Assembly (NCBI RefSeq): GCF_018403225.1
Contig: NZ_BOSG01000004.1
Span: 310,001 to 374,000, forward strand
Direction: 5' to 3'
Source: Paenibacillus sp. J23TS9
Lineage (GTDB): Bacteria; Bacillota; Bacilli; Paenibacillales; Paenibacillaceae
DNA: 64,000 nucleotides
How positions within the stretch are numbered: position 1 is the first letter of the stretch; every line of letters begins with the position of its first letter. Below are positions 52,510-61,049 of the stretch, in pieces. Below the pieces are notes generated by a model. That model saw only the letters and a program-made list of their open reading frames with translations. It did not search any database and was not told the origin of the DNA. The position numbers and the translations under genes are program-made.

Positions 52510-54060
52510 TTAATTAACTTGCAGCGGCTTCCCCTCATCCTCTGATGACAAAACGGCGCTGTTACAGGCTGCTACATACGCCAGACCAGCTGCCATGACA
52601 ATATCATGGTGTACAGCTGTTCCCCGGTAGGTTTTTCCCTTCCGGTCAACACTGACCGCTGCTTCGGCATGGGCATCCTCGCCGCCGCTTAAAGAGTGAA
52701 GCTCCAAATCACCGAATGTAATCTCTGCATCAATACCTTGGCTGATCGCTGCAATAACCGCTTCAAGCGGTCCATTACCCATGCTCGAGTGCGAAGTCTC
52801 CCGGTTCTCATGAAGATGACGCAGAGTCACTGCCGCCACACGGTTGGAAGCACTGCCCGCCACGACCTGAACATCTCCCAGCTCATACACTTGAGCCGGT
52901 TTGCCCAGCGATTGGCTGACCATCTGCAGCAGCTGATTATCACTGACCACTTTCAATTGATCTGCCGCTTCTTTAAATACATTGTAGAACTGATTCAGCT
53001 CTTCACCTTGGATTTCAATGCCATAACGGGCCAGACGGTCACGAAGAGCATGACGGCCGGAGTGCTTGCCCAGAATGATCATGCTGCGTGGAATTCCCAT
53101 CTTCTCCGGATTCATAATTTCGTAAGTACTTCGGTCCTTCAGCAGACCATCCTGGTGGATACCGGATTCATGCTGGAAGGCGTTGCGGCCAACGATAGGC
53201 TTGTTATACGCCATCGGAAAATGCATAGCTCCGCTGATCATCCGGGAAGTTTCATATAGTTTATCGATTGCGATTCCTGTCGTATAGCCCAGTGCGTCTC
53301 CTCTGGTCTCCATCGCCATGACCAGCTCCTCCAAAGCGGCATTGCCTGTTCGTTCACCAATTCCGTTTACGGTCACTTCCACCTGGGATGCTCCATTTTG
53401 AATGGCAGCCAGACTGTTAGCCACAGCAAGACCCAAGTCATTATGACAGTGAGCGCTGTACTGAACAGACTTCCCTCCTCTGGCTTCATCCCGGACACGG
53501 CGGAACATGTCCCCATATTCCTGCGGCAGCGCATAGCCAACCGTATCCGGAAGATTGATGATCGAAGCTCCCTCTTCGATCGCGACCTCCACCATTTCGA
53601 TCAGATCCTCGATTCGTGTACGCGTCGCATCCATAGCCGTAAATTCAACGACATCCGAGAATTGTCTGGCATACGCTGTCATCTCGCGTGCAAGGGCTAC
53701 GGCCTCTTTGCGTGTTTTGCGCATTTGATGCTGCAGGTGAATGTCCGAGGATGAAATAAACAGATGGATACGCCGGCGCGCAGCATCCTGGGTTGCCTTA
53801 ACGGCAGATTCAATATCCCCTTTGACTGCACGGGCGAAGCCGCAAATCTCTACCTGCTGAAACCGGCGTGAGATTTCCTGTACCGCGGCAAACTCACCCG
53901 GGCTCGAAATTGGAAAACCAGGTTCAATGACGTCGATCCCCAGCTCAATCAGCTTGGATGCCAAAGCAATTTTTTGCTCCGGTTTAATGCTTGCACCTGG
54001 CGCCTGTTCTCCGTCACGCAGTGTGGTATCGAAGATTTGAATTCTTGATTTATCGGTCAT
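52510..54060 (-). CDS. leuA: 2-isopropylmalate synthase
   Basis: 516 residues. The catalytic TIM barrel starts I-F-D-T-T-L-R-D-G-E-Q-A-P-G and has S-A-H-C-H-N-D-L-G-L-A (metal histidines) and G-I-G-E-R-T-G-N-A-A-L-E-E. N-A-F-Q-H-E-S-G-I-H-Q-D-G marks the subdomain. The C-terminal third (about 390-510) is the LeuA dimer/allosteric leucine-binding domain. It condenses acetyl-CoA with 2-ketoisovalerate, the first step of leucine synthesis. CimA (citramalate synthase) would be similar, but two leucine-type T-boxes upstream settle the assignment. It stands alone, without leuBCD, between ydiF and tsaD. Confidence 0.95.
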   Translation of the reverse strand: MTDKSRIQIFDTTLRDGEQAPGASIKPEQKIALASKLIELGIDVIEPGFPISSPGEFAAVQEISRRFQQVEICGFARAVKGDIESAVKATQDAARRRIHLFISSSDIHLQHQMRKTRKEAVALAREMTAYARQFSDVVEFTAMDATRTRIEDLIEMVEVAIEEGASIINLPDTVGYALPQEYGDMFRRVRDEARGGKSVQYSAHCHNDLGLAVANSLAAIQNGASQVEVTVNGIGERTGNAALEELVMAMETRGDALGYTTGIAIDKLYETSRMISGAMHFPMAYNKPIVGRNAFQHESGIHQDGLLKDRSTYEIMNPEKMGIPRSMIILGKHSGRHALRDRLARYGIEIQGEELNQFYNVFKEAADQLKVVSDNQLLQMVSQSLGKPAQVYELGDVQVVAGSASNRVAAVTLRHLHENRETSHSSMGNGPLEAVIAAISQGIDAEITFGDLELHSLSGGEDAHAEAAVSVDRKGKTYRGTAVHHDIVMAAGLAYVAACNSAVLSSEDEGKPLQVN

Positions 54061-54308
54061 GGGAAAGTCCTCCTTGGATTATCTTTTTTATATATTCGGT
54101 TCGGATTAGCAATACAACTTAATTCTTGACTGCAAGCCTATTGACCGCTGCGATAACTGCCGATCCGCCTGCTACTCGCTTCTATGTCGAAAAAACATCT
54201 CTTTTAGGAAACCACACGTCGACTTGCGGCTTCCTGTTGACCCACCCACTGCTGCCGGCAGCAAGGCTGTATGCCTTCAGATCAGGTCATGTCCCTGTCC
54301 GCATACAA

Positions 54309-54620
54309 ACCAAAAAGCCCGCCATCTCTTGTAAACAAGAGACGACAGGCTTTACACCCTCCGCGGTACCACTCTTCTTGGTGCTTCCATGTCCTTGCCG
54401 GACAGAACGCACCCTCCTCGAGCTCCATATCATTATGCTTCTGATCATGGAGCATCCCTGTAACGGGGGCCAGCCGTAATGCGGTGTATTCGGAATAAAT
54501 TCCGTGTCCACCGCTCCGCTTCCGGGCGAGATTCAAAGGATCTGCCACTGCGTCGCACCACCCCGCAGCTCTCTTTAGATCAGAATTCCTTTTACTGCTC
54601 CCGTTCATCGCGTTTCGTAT
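54309..54620 (-). ncRNA. T-box riboswitch, leader-proximal copy (leucine-type)
   Basis: On the minus strand: Stem I has the AGTA and AGAGAG elements and a distal loop GGTGGTGCGA. The specifier region is GAATCTCGCC, with CTC (Leu) aligned to the second copy. The T-box AGAGTGGTACCGCGG lies at 54375-54361, and a terminator stem TCTCTTG/CAAGAGA within AGCCTG ... GCGGGCT ends in a T-run (to 54311). An uncharged tRNA-Leu would stabilise the antiterminator and allow leuA transcription. The 250 bp between it and leuA hold no further structure seen. Confidence 0.88.
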
Positions 54621-54649
54621 ATGAATTCATCATTGTTGTTTTGGAATAC

Positions 54650-54955
54650 AAAAAAGCCTGCCATCTCTTGTCATTCAAGAGACGACAGGCTGTTCACCTT
54701 CGCGGTACCACTCTTGTTGCTCCTCTTCATCCATGGCGGAATCCAAGAAACCCCTCAATAGCCTCTTATCGGTGGCTGACCGTAGCAGTATACTATCCGG
54801 TTGCAAAACCGGTCCGGAAAATGATTATCCGGTATTTCCACTGCTCCGCTTCCAGGCGAGTTGCAGGTTCCTTTGACTGCGTTGCACCATCCCGCAGCTC
54901 TCTAATAACCCGGATTCCTACTGCTCCTGTTCATTGCGTTACAACATATCCATTT
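54650..54955 (-). ncRNA. T-box riboswitch, promoter-proximal copy (leucine-type)
   Basis: On the minus strand: Stem I begins near 54945, with AGTA, AGAGAG, the GATGGTGCAA distal loop, and the helix CGGGTT/AACCTG leading to the specifier loop GCAACTCGCC (CTC = Leu). The T-box AGAGTGGTACCGCG lies at 54714-54701. The terminator, TCTCTTG/CAAGAGA extended by AGCCTG/CAGGCT, ends in TTTTTT. It closely resembles the downstream copy, which suggests an ancient duplication. Both must be antiterminated to reach leuA. Confidence 0.9.
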
Positions 54956-54968
54956 GGAATTTGAACTG

Positions 54969-54998
54969 ATTATAAGGTTTTACGGCAAATGCTGTCAA
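54969..54998 (-). promoter_or_regulatory. leuA leader promoter
   Basis: On the minus strand: TTGACA (54998-54993), 18 bp, TATAAT (54974-54969), both perfect consensus. Transcription would start just before the first T-box. Confidence 0.8.
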
Positions 54999-55038
54999 TA
55001 GGCATTTCAAAAAAGAGGCTTCCCTTTTCGGAAATAAT

Positions 55039-56085
55039 CTATTCCTGCACTGACCATTCTTCGAGCGAAAATTGCGGCATCGCCTTTATATCGAGGGGCG
55101 TAAATTTTTGTTCCTTCCACTTCAAATAGGCAGCCGAACCAATCATGGCCGCATTATCCGTACAATATTCGAACGGTGGAATGATCAAAGGAATGCCCTT
55201 CTTTTGACACTGCTGGTCCAGCTCTCTGCGCAAACCCCGGTTGGCGGCAACGCCTCCGCAAAGCAGCAGCTGTTTGGCACCATAGGCCTTGACTGCCCGG
55301 ATGGCCTTCGTGGTAAGCACCTCCACGACAGATTCCTGGAATCCGCGGGCAATGGCCCCCTCCATCGGTGATTCTCCGCGCATTTTGCGCTGATTGACAA
55401 CATTAAGCACCGCAGATTTCAAACCGCTGAAGCTGAAGTCGTAAGAATCCGGTTCAAGCCACACACGTGGAAGATCAATCGCTTCCTCTGCCTCAAGCGC
55501 CAGGCGGTCCACATGCGGTCCGCCTGGATAGGGAAAACCAATGGCACGGGCGACTTTGTCGTAAGCCTCGCCCACAGCATCGTCACGAGTACGGCCTATG
55601 ACTTCGAAGCTGCCTTCAGACTTCATGTACACTAGATCCGTATGCCCTCCGGAAACAACCAGCGCCATGCACGGATACTCTATATCCGCCACCAGGCGGT
55701 TGGCATAAATATGCCCGGCAATATGATGTGTACCGATCAGCGGCTTATTCAGAGCCATGGCCAGACTGGTAGCAGCAACCACGCCGACTAGCAAAGCCCC
55801 GACCAGGCCAGGACCCTGTGTGACGGCTACTGCCGAAATATCCTGAAGGCGGATGCCTGCCTTGTTCACGGCTTCTTCGAGCATCAGTGTAATATTCTCA
55901 ACATGCTTACGCGAGGCGACCTCCGGCACAACGCCGCCAAAGGCTTTATGGGTTTCAATCTGGCTGGCGATCAGATTGCTGAGCACCTCCTTGCCGTCCT
56001 TCACAACAGCAACGGAAGTCTCATCACAGCTTGTCTCCACCGCCAGTATATAGCAGGGTTCATGTTCATTATGAAATTCACTCAT
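55039..56085 (-). CDS. tsaD: tRNA t6A threonylcarbamoyltransferase subunit TsaD
   Basis: 348 residues. A-V-E-T-S-C-D-E-T-S-V-A-V at the start, G-T-H-H-I-A-G-H-I-Y-A (metal-binding histidines, about residue 113), V-V-S-G-G-H-T-D-L, D-F-S-F-S-G-L-K-S-A-V and G-G-V-A-A-N-R-G-L-R-R are the standard ASKHA/TsaD motifs. With TsaB and TsaE it transfers the threonylcarbamoyl group to A37 of ANN-decoding tRNAs. The ATG overlaps the rimI stop by one base. Last gene of the tsaE-tsaB-rimI-tsaD operon, the same order as ydiB-ydiC-ydiD-gcp in B. subtilis. Confidence 0.97.
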   Translation of the reverse strand: MSEFHNEHEPCYILAVETSCDETSVAVVKDGKEVLSNLIASQIETHKAFGGVVPEVASRKHVENITLMLEEAVNKAGIRLQDISAVAVTQGPGLVGALLVGVVAATSLAMALNKPLIGTHHIAGHIYANRLVADIEYPCMALVVSGGHTDLVYMKSEGSFEVIGRTRDDAVGEAYDKVARAIGFPYPGGPHVDRLALEAEEAIDLPRVWLEPDSYDFSFSGLKSAVLNVVNQRKMRGESPMEGAIARGFQESVVEVLTTKAIRAVKAYGAKQLLLCGGVAANRGLRRELDQQCQKKGIPLIIPPFEYCTDNAAMIGSAAYLKWKEQKFTPLDIKAMPQFSLEEWSVQE

Positions 56086-56603
56086 CAGTATGCTTCGCTT
56101 CCTTCCTCACTGCCATAAGCGCTGCCGCGTTCAGGCAGATCCGCCCACATAATCATGGCATCCTCCTGGTTGTCCGAGTAATAACCTTTGCGGAGCCCGG
56201 CAGGCTTAAATCCCAACTTCCGGTATAAATTTTGCGCCACTTCATTGGTGACCCTGACCTCAAGCGTCAACCGCTGCATCCCCAGCTGAGCTGCGGTTTT
56301 CATGAGTTCGCGCAGAAGGCGTTCCCCCCATTTGCGTCCGCGGAATGCCTCCAGAACAGCAATATTGGTCACATGCGCTTCGTCGATGACAGTCCACATT
56401 CCCGCATAACCGACCGCCTGACCCAGATACTGCATAATCATATAACGTGCAAAATGGTTCTGGGTCAGTTCGTTTCGAAATGCATCCTCCGTCCATGGCA
56501 GTGTAAAGGCTTCATGCTCGATTACCATGACATCGGGAATATCCTCCAGCGCCATTTGTCTGAAGGTCAGGCCTTCATTATTCAAGTACAACTCCTGCTC
56601 CAT
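56085..56603 (-). CDS. rimI: Ribosomal protein S18-alanine N-acetyltransferase RimI
   Basis: About 172 residues with the GNAT fold. Motif A region V-T-N-I-A-V-L-E-A-F-R-G-R-K-W-G-E-R-L-L, then L-E-V-R-V-T-N-E-V-A-Q-N-L-Y-R-K-L-G-F-K, the RimI pattern. It acetylates the N-terminal alanine of S18 (family knowledge). The start is uncertain: GTG 56627 overlaps the tsaB stop (coupling), while ATG 56603 fits the usual N-terminus but has AAGGGAG 14 bp away. The C-terminal 12 residues are Gly/Ser/Glu-rich. Encoded between tsaB and tsaD. Confidence 0.9.
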   Translation of the reverse strand: MEQELYLNNEGLTFRQMALEDIPDVMVIEHEAFTLPWTEDAFRNELTQNHFARYMIMQYLGQAVGYAGMWTVIDEAHVTNIAVLEAFRGRKWGERLLRELMKTAAQLGMQRLTLEVRVTNEVAQNLYRKLGFKPAGLRKGYYSDNQEDAMIMWADLPERGSAYGSEEGSEAY

Positions 56604-56623
56604 GACGTTATGACAGACTCCCT

Positions 56624-57394
56624 TCACGACTTCCGCAGGAGCTTCTCAGCTTCCGCCAGCTGTGTATAATTCGGCACTAAACGGTGCACGTCATCTATTT
56701 CTCCATGCATTAGATGCTGCGCTCCCAGCCGTCCCACGGGTTCTCCCTCCATATCACATCCTGCAATATGCAGCCGGTCCCCGAGCATCGGACGCAGACG
56801 TTCTGCTGCAGCCTCCAGATTCCCGATCTCTCCTACAAACCAGATGCCTTCCGGCTTCTCTCCCTCAGGCGTCTCGGTCCATAGATGTTCAATTTCTTCC
56901 ACCCAATGATCCATCAGGCGGATCGCATCCTCATGATGGCGGACGGGCATATGATCCCCTCGGGCCTGAAACAGCGCCGTATAGGCTTGCCCTCTTCTGG
57001 CATCTACTAAAGGAACCACCCAATTCTTGCCAGCGCCTCTCTCCGCAGCACTTAGAAGACCGCTCCATGCCAAAGCATGCAGACTGGAAATGCCGGCAAC
57101 CGGAATGTTCCAGGTCCAGGCCAGCGTTTTGGCAGCCGTAACGGCTATGCGCGTGCCCGTATAAGAGCCGGGACCGATGCCGACCGCAATTCCGTTCAGA
57201 TCGCTTGATGCCACACCGGCTTCCGCCAATCCCTTTTGAACAAGGGGCAGCAGGTGAACCGAGTGATTCCGTTCCCCTGCGGCTTTGATGGTATGCAGTA
57301 CTTTATCATTTTCCATAACCGCCAAAGCAAGACATGCCGTGGACGTATCCAACGCCAAAAACCGCTTAAGCGGCTGTGATTGTGGTTGATTCAT
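56624..57394 (-). CDS. tsaB: tRNA t6A biosynthesis protein TsaB
   Basis: 256 residues. F-L-A-L-D-T-S-T-A-C-L-A-L-A-V at the start and I-A-V-G-I-G-P-G-S-Y-T-G-T-R-I-A-V-T-A-A-K (about residues 69-89) are diagnostic. It is an inactive ASKHA-fold partner that dimerises with TsaD. It overlaps tsaE by four bases (ATGA) at its start and rimI at its end, a tightly coupled operon. Confidence 0.95.
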   Translation of the reverse strand: MNQPQSQPLKRFLALDTSTACLALAVMENDKVLHTIKAAGERNHSVHLLPLVQKGLAEAGVASSDLNGIAVGIGPGSYTGTRIAVTAAKTLAWTWNIPVAGISSLHALAWSGLLSAAERGAGKNWVVPLVDARRGQAYTALFQARGDHMPVRHHEDAIRLMDHWVEEIEHLWTETPEGEKPEGIWFVGEIGNLEAAAERLRPMLGDRLHIAGCDMEGEPVGRLGAQHLMHGEIDDVHRLVPNYTQLAEAEKLLRKS

Positions 57395-57885
57395 TCTGTA
57401 AAGACCCCATTCTGTATCAGACTTCTACACCACTCTTCATAAGGCTCTCCGTAACCCTGCACCGTAATTCTCCGCTCGTTTGGACCGGTGGTTTCAAGCT
57501 GTAAATGCAGATGCGGCTCCGGCAACAGCTCTTCTACGATCTGTGACCATTCCACAAGGCTTACCCCACTGCCGTAAAAATACTCATCAAGCCCCAGATC
57601 CTCCGCCTCTTCAAGCGATACCCGGTACACATCCATATGATAGAAAGGCAGCCGCCCCTCGTATTCTTTAATAATCGTGAACGTGGGACTATTAACGATC
57701 GCCTTCACGCCTAAATGCTTGGCAAATGATTGTGAAAATGCCGTTTTCCCTGCTCCCAAATCTCCGTCCAAACCGATAACGGTTCCAGGTCCTGCCGCTT
57801 TCGCCAGCCACGCTGCGAGTGCTTCCGTATCCTGAGGACTATGGGAGGTATATACAAACGGTTTCCCGTTTTGAATCTGTTCCAA
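57391..57885 (-). CDS. tsaE: tRNA t6A biosynthesis ATPase TsaE
   Basis: 164 residues. Walker A in G-L-D-G-D-L-G-A-G-K-T-A-F-S-Q-S-F-A, the conserved V-N-S-P-T-F-T-I-I-K-E-Y after it, and H-M-D-V-Y-R identify the YjeE/TsaE family. It regulates the TsaB-TsaD complex by ATP hydrolysis. The start is TTG; GGTGGG lies about 9 bp upstream. First gene of the t6A operon. Confidence 0.93.
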   Translation of the reverse strand: MEQIQNGKPFVYTSHSPQDTEALAAWLAKAAGPGTVIGLDGDLGAGKTAFSQSFAKHLGVKAIVNSPTFTIIKEYEGRLPFYHMDVYRVSLEEAEDLGLDEYFYGSGVSLVEWSQIVEELLPEPHLHLQLETTGPNERRITVQGYGEPYEEWCRSLIQNGVFTE

Positions 57886-58003
57886 TGCCTTGACCCACCT
57901 TCGCCTTCAGCTTCAATTCCATTCTGTAACTTGTCCTTAATTATATCGGTCTGCTCCCGCTCCCGCAAGGATGGTCCGAGAGATCCACTGATTCGAATTC
58001 ATT

Positions 58004-58978
58004 CTAAAATTTTTCATAGGATCGGTAATATTCCGCCAGCTCCGACGCCATCTGTGCAAGACGTTCGTTAAGATCAGCCGGTTCACATATCCGGATGGCT
58101 GGGCCATATGGCAAGAGAAGCTTTGCAACAAACGTATTCAAGGCCTCCTTTTCGATATTAAAAAAGGCTTCATATGGAGATTGCTTCACCAAATAATGAT
58201 GCATGTACCAGTGACTGCACAGCTCTTCAACAGCCCAGCCCTTTCCTTGAATACGGAGCGTCAGGATGTCCTGATTCTCTCCCGGTGCCGATAATAGCCG
58301 ATTCATGAAAAATGCCTTGGCCGAAAATGGTTCCGGCCGCATAAACGAATGCCCCGTAGGCTCGATCGCCTGAATGCGGTCCACCCGAAAGCTGCGGATT
58401 TCGCTGCGCAAATGGCAAAACGCGACAATGTACCATTTTTCCTGCCAGTGCACGAGGCCATATGGATCAATACTGCGCGGCTGCTCCGGCGACTCCGGGC
58501 TCTTCCGGTAGATCATCCGCAAGGTTGCTCGCTTCGCGCATAACGTTTCCAACTGCTCTAGAACTGGTTCCAACGAGGGTTCAGGCTCCGACCGGAGCAC
58601 CTCGAGGCCAGCCTCGTGGCGTTGAAGCTGCTCGAGCTGCTCCGGTTTGGTATACTGTTTCAGTTTGCGAACCGCTTGCTCCAGCTTTTGCCCAAAAGGA
58701 TACCCAGCCTCTCTTGCAAACGTAGCAGCATGGACCAATGCCAGCTGTTCACCCGCATCAAAAAAGATCGGAGCTTCCACCAAAGGATGGAGCAGGCTGA
58801 AGCCTCCGTGATGCCCCGCTTCCGACACAATCGGAACACCACTTGCACACAAGGCATCGATACACCGGTATACGGTACGAACATGGATCTCCAGATGATC
58901 CGCGATCTCTGTCGAAGTTATTTTTTTTCCCTGCTTCAGCATCCACAGAATCGCCAGCATGTTATCAGCTTTGGACAT
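58004..58978 (-). CDS. DeoR-like HTH + WYL domain transcriptional regulator
   Basis: 324 residues. The N-terminal HTH_11 has K-I-T-S-T-E-I-A-D-H-L-E-I-H-V-R-T-V-Y-R (about 18-37). The WYL domain (about 135-225) includes A-T-L-R-M-I-Y-R, I-D-P-Y-G-L-V-H-W-Q-E-K-W-Y-I-V-A-F-C-H and I-R-S-F-R-V-D-R-I-Q-A. A C-terminal WCX-like extension follows. ATG 58978 follows GGGGG. WYL regulators sense ligands, often nucleotides, in stress, metabolism and defense. It starts 20 bp after the stop of the membrane-anchored protein gene, so the two may be co-transcribed. The target is unknown. Confidence 0.87.
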   Translation of the reverse strand: MSKADNMLAILWMLKQGKKITSTEIADHLEIHVRTVYRCIDALCASGVPIVSEAGHHGGFSLLHPLVEAPIFFDAGEQLALVHAATFAREAGYPFGQKLEQAVRKLKQYTKPEQLEQLQRHEAGLEVLRSEPEPSLEPVLEQLETLCAKRATLRMIYRKSPESPEQPRSIDPYGLVHWQEKWYIVAFCHLRSEIRSFRVDRIQAIEPTGHSFMRPEPFSAKAFFMNRLLSAPGENQDILTLRIQGKGWAVEELCSHWYMHHYLVKQSPYEAFFNIEKEALNTFVAKLLLPYGPAIRICEPADLNERLAQMASELAEYYRSYEKF

Positions 58979-58998
58979 CGGTGCACCCCCGCTCTTTT

Positions 58999-59634
58999 TC
59001 ATTTTAATATATCTTCCCTTGCCATTGTGCCTGTATGAAGAGGCTTGCCGTTCAGCTGCTGCGTACTGAGCACATCACCCTCCGCGGATAGTGCGTGTAA
59101 TGTAAAATCCGTTCCTAGTGACTCATCAACAAATAAGTACCATATTCTCAAATCCTTGCCGGCGTCAATCATCTCCACAGTCTCCGTTGTGGCTGTCTTG
59201 GCGTCCGTCACCGTCACCGAGGCAATATCCGGGTTCACGACAGCACCGAAAAGCAAGGGAAATGGCGTTTCATCCTCACCCGGCACCCACTGGACCGACC
59301 ACTGCGCATCCAGCCGCTCCTGCTCTGCCATCGCTTCATCTGACTCCATCAGAGTGTGCCCGCCGCCAGTAACCCATCTCCAGCCCATCAGATCCCGGCT
59401 CGTATAATCCACAGAAATTACAGGGCTTGGACTATGTTGATGGATATAACGGAGATAAAAGACAACTTCCCCGTTCCCCTTCTTTTGCTCTTGGACAACT
59501 TCAATAGGTTCATCCAATTTTCTTGCTTTTTCGATCGCCTGAACCGGTGTCCTGTAGGTTCCATCTATAAAAAAGATATAAAAGTAGGCCAAGCCGGCAG
59601 CCACAATGGCGATGGACAAGATCATTTTTTTCAT
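58999..59634 (-). CDS. Membrane-anchored or exported protein of unknown function
   Basis: 211 residues. A single N-terminal hydrophobic helix (about 5-24, M-I-L-S-I-A-I-V-A-A-G-L-A-Y-F-Y) with no clear signal-peptidase site, so a membrane anchor is likely. A beta-rich extracellular domain follows (V-F-Y-L-R-Y-I-H-Q-H, W-R-W-V-T-G-G-G-H-T, L-R-I-W-Y-L-F-V-D). No family is recognised. AGAGGTAGGG precedes the ATG. Encoded just upstream of the WYL regulator. Confidence 0.65.
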   Translation of the reverse strand: MKKMILSIAIVAAGLAYFYIFFIDGTYRTPVQAIEKARKLDEPIEVVQEQKKGNGEVVFYLRYIHQHSPSPVISVDYTSRDLMGWRWVTGGGHTLMESDEAMAEQERLDAQWSVQWVPGEDETPFPLLFGAVVNPDIASVTVTDAKTATTETVEMIDAGKDLRIWYLFVDESLGTDFTLHALSAEGDVLSTQQLNGKPLHTGTMAREDILK

Positions 59635-59741
59635 AACCCTACCTCTGTCATTGGAAGAATAATATTCTTATATTACAAAATATTGTAACCCAGCGATAGC
59701 TAGAGTTATAGTCTGGTTATCTATACGTTCCCGCTCGAAAT

Positions 59742-59762
59742 AAAAAAAACCGCCAAGCGGCA
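59742..59762 (-). terminator. Weak terminator downstream of the LLM oxidoreductase
   Basis: CCGC-TTG-GCGG on the minus strand followed by eight T. The stem is short, hence the low confidence. Confidence 0.4.
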
Positions 59763-59835
59763 GCGCAGGACAGTCTTGTCAGACACCTGTGACTTGTAAC
59801 CGTTTGGAGGCTTTTTGAAGTGGATGGGATTCATT

Positions 59836-60909
59836 CTACCGCACAGCTTTTTCTTCCTTTACGATAACGGACGGCTTTTCCCAAACCTTGCTTGGGATTT
59901 CCCGCTTCAGGACAGGCAGCACTTCCTCGGCAAAACGCTGCAGCTGCTCCTGCTGCTCCGTCTCCGTCAGGCCGTCAACGCTGATGCTCAGAACCTGATG
60001 ACCAAAGGCTTCGTGATAGCTCAGGATCTTCTCGACGACCTGCTCGGGGCTGCCAATCAGTGCCGGACCATTCGCGATAGTATCCTCTAGACTAACAAAC
60101 GGTGACTGGTTATGCTTAGCCGACTCTGTTGCACTAAAAGCACGATAGTAAGGTTTGAAGCGGCGGATCGCCTCCTCAGCCGTATTTCCCAGGTAAAGAC
60201 TGCCTGAGCCCGCTCCCACGACAGCCTGGGACGGATCATGCCCGTAATAGGCCAGTCGTTCACGGTAATGATCGATGAGCGCTTTGTACTTCGCCTGCGG
60301 ATGAAAAGAATTCGAGGAAAAAATAGGTTCGCCGAACTGTGCCGCAAGCTCCGTCGACAGGGTGCTTGACGCGCTGCCATGCCAAATCGGTATGGTGGAC
60401 TGATACGTTCTTGGATATGTCGTCACCTGGTTTAGCGGCGAACGATAGCGCCCTTCCCAGGTGACGTTTTCCTCCGTCCAAAGCCTCTTTAGCAGCCGGT
60501 AACGTTCAGCCATGGAATCCCATTGCTCCTCCTCCGTAATGCCGAAGAGCGGATAATGCCGTGGATCATTGCCTTTTCCGATGATCATTTCCAGTCGCCC
60601 CCCGGACAGATGATCTAGGGTTGCGTAATCCTCAGCAACACGCACCGGGTCCAGGACGCTCAGCACCGTAACCGTGGTCAGCAGACGAATGCGGGAGGTT
60701 CTGGCCGCAATGGCAGTCAATACGATGGGTGGTGAGGAGGATAAGAAAGGAGCCCCGTGCCTCTCGCCCACACCATAGGCATCAAATCCCAGCTGTTCGG
60801 CGAGAACAGCCTGGTTGATGACATTTTGAAATTTTTGCTGCGACGTCCGGGACTCCCCTGTTACGGCATTGGGGAGATTCATCATTAAACTGAATATTGC
60901 CACTTTCAT
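59836..60909 (-). CDS. LLM-class flavin-dependent monooxygenase
   Basis: About 357 residues, bacterial luciferase-like TIM barrel. L-G-F-D-A-Y-G-V-G-E-R-H-G-A-P-F, T-T-V-T-V-L-S-V-L-D-P-V-R-V-A-E-D-Y-A-T-L-D and S-G-G-R-L-E-M-I-I-G-K-G are typical. GGAGG sets ATG 60909. It is the promoter-distal gene of an operon with an FMN reductase, an M20 deacylase and an NtaA-type monooxygenase. That is the combination used to salvage organosulfur compounds such as S-modified cysteines (ytm/cmo type in B. subtilis). It probably uses FMNH2 supplied by the reductase. Confidence 0.87.
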   Translation of the reverse strand: MKVAIFSLMMNLPNAVTGESRTSQQKFQNVINQAVLAEQLGFDAYGVGERHGAPFLSSSPPIVLTAIAARTSRIRLLTTVTVLSVLDPVRVAEDYATLDHLSGGRLEMIIGKGNDPRHYPLFGITEEEQWDSMAERYRLLKRLWTEENVTWEGRYRSPLNQVTTYPRTYQSTIPIWHGSASSTLSTELAAQFGEPIFSSNSFHPQAKYKALIDHYRERLAYYGHDPSQAVVGAGSGSLYLGNTAEEAIRRFKPYYRAFSATESAKHNQSPFVSLEDTIANGPALIGSPEQVVEKILSYHEAFGHQVLSISVDGLTETEQQEQLQRFAEEVLPVLKREIPSKVWEKPSVIVKEEKAVR

Positions 60910-60995
60910 GATATGGAGCCTCCTTTGAGTGATTCGTTCTGATGAAATAGGATCGTGAATGGCAGAATGATGCACCCTTGAATTGCAGCACAAAA

Positions 60996-61019
60996 ACCGC
61001 GATCCCGCTGGATCGTGGT
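60996..61019 (-). terminator. Hairpin between the FMN reductase and LLM monooxygenase genes
   Basis: ACCACGATCC-AGCG-GGATCGCGGT (one mismatch) followed on the minus strand by TTTTTG. It may partially terminate, lowering expression of the last gene. Confidence 0.55.
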
Positions 61020-61049
61020 CTTGTTCGAGAGATGGGTTCGTGGAATGCT

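Noticed and set aside
54282..54608. A 108-codon frame through the leader-proximal T-box
   Set aside because: It follows the structured RNA exactly and has no protein features; the sequence is explained by the riboswitch.
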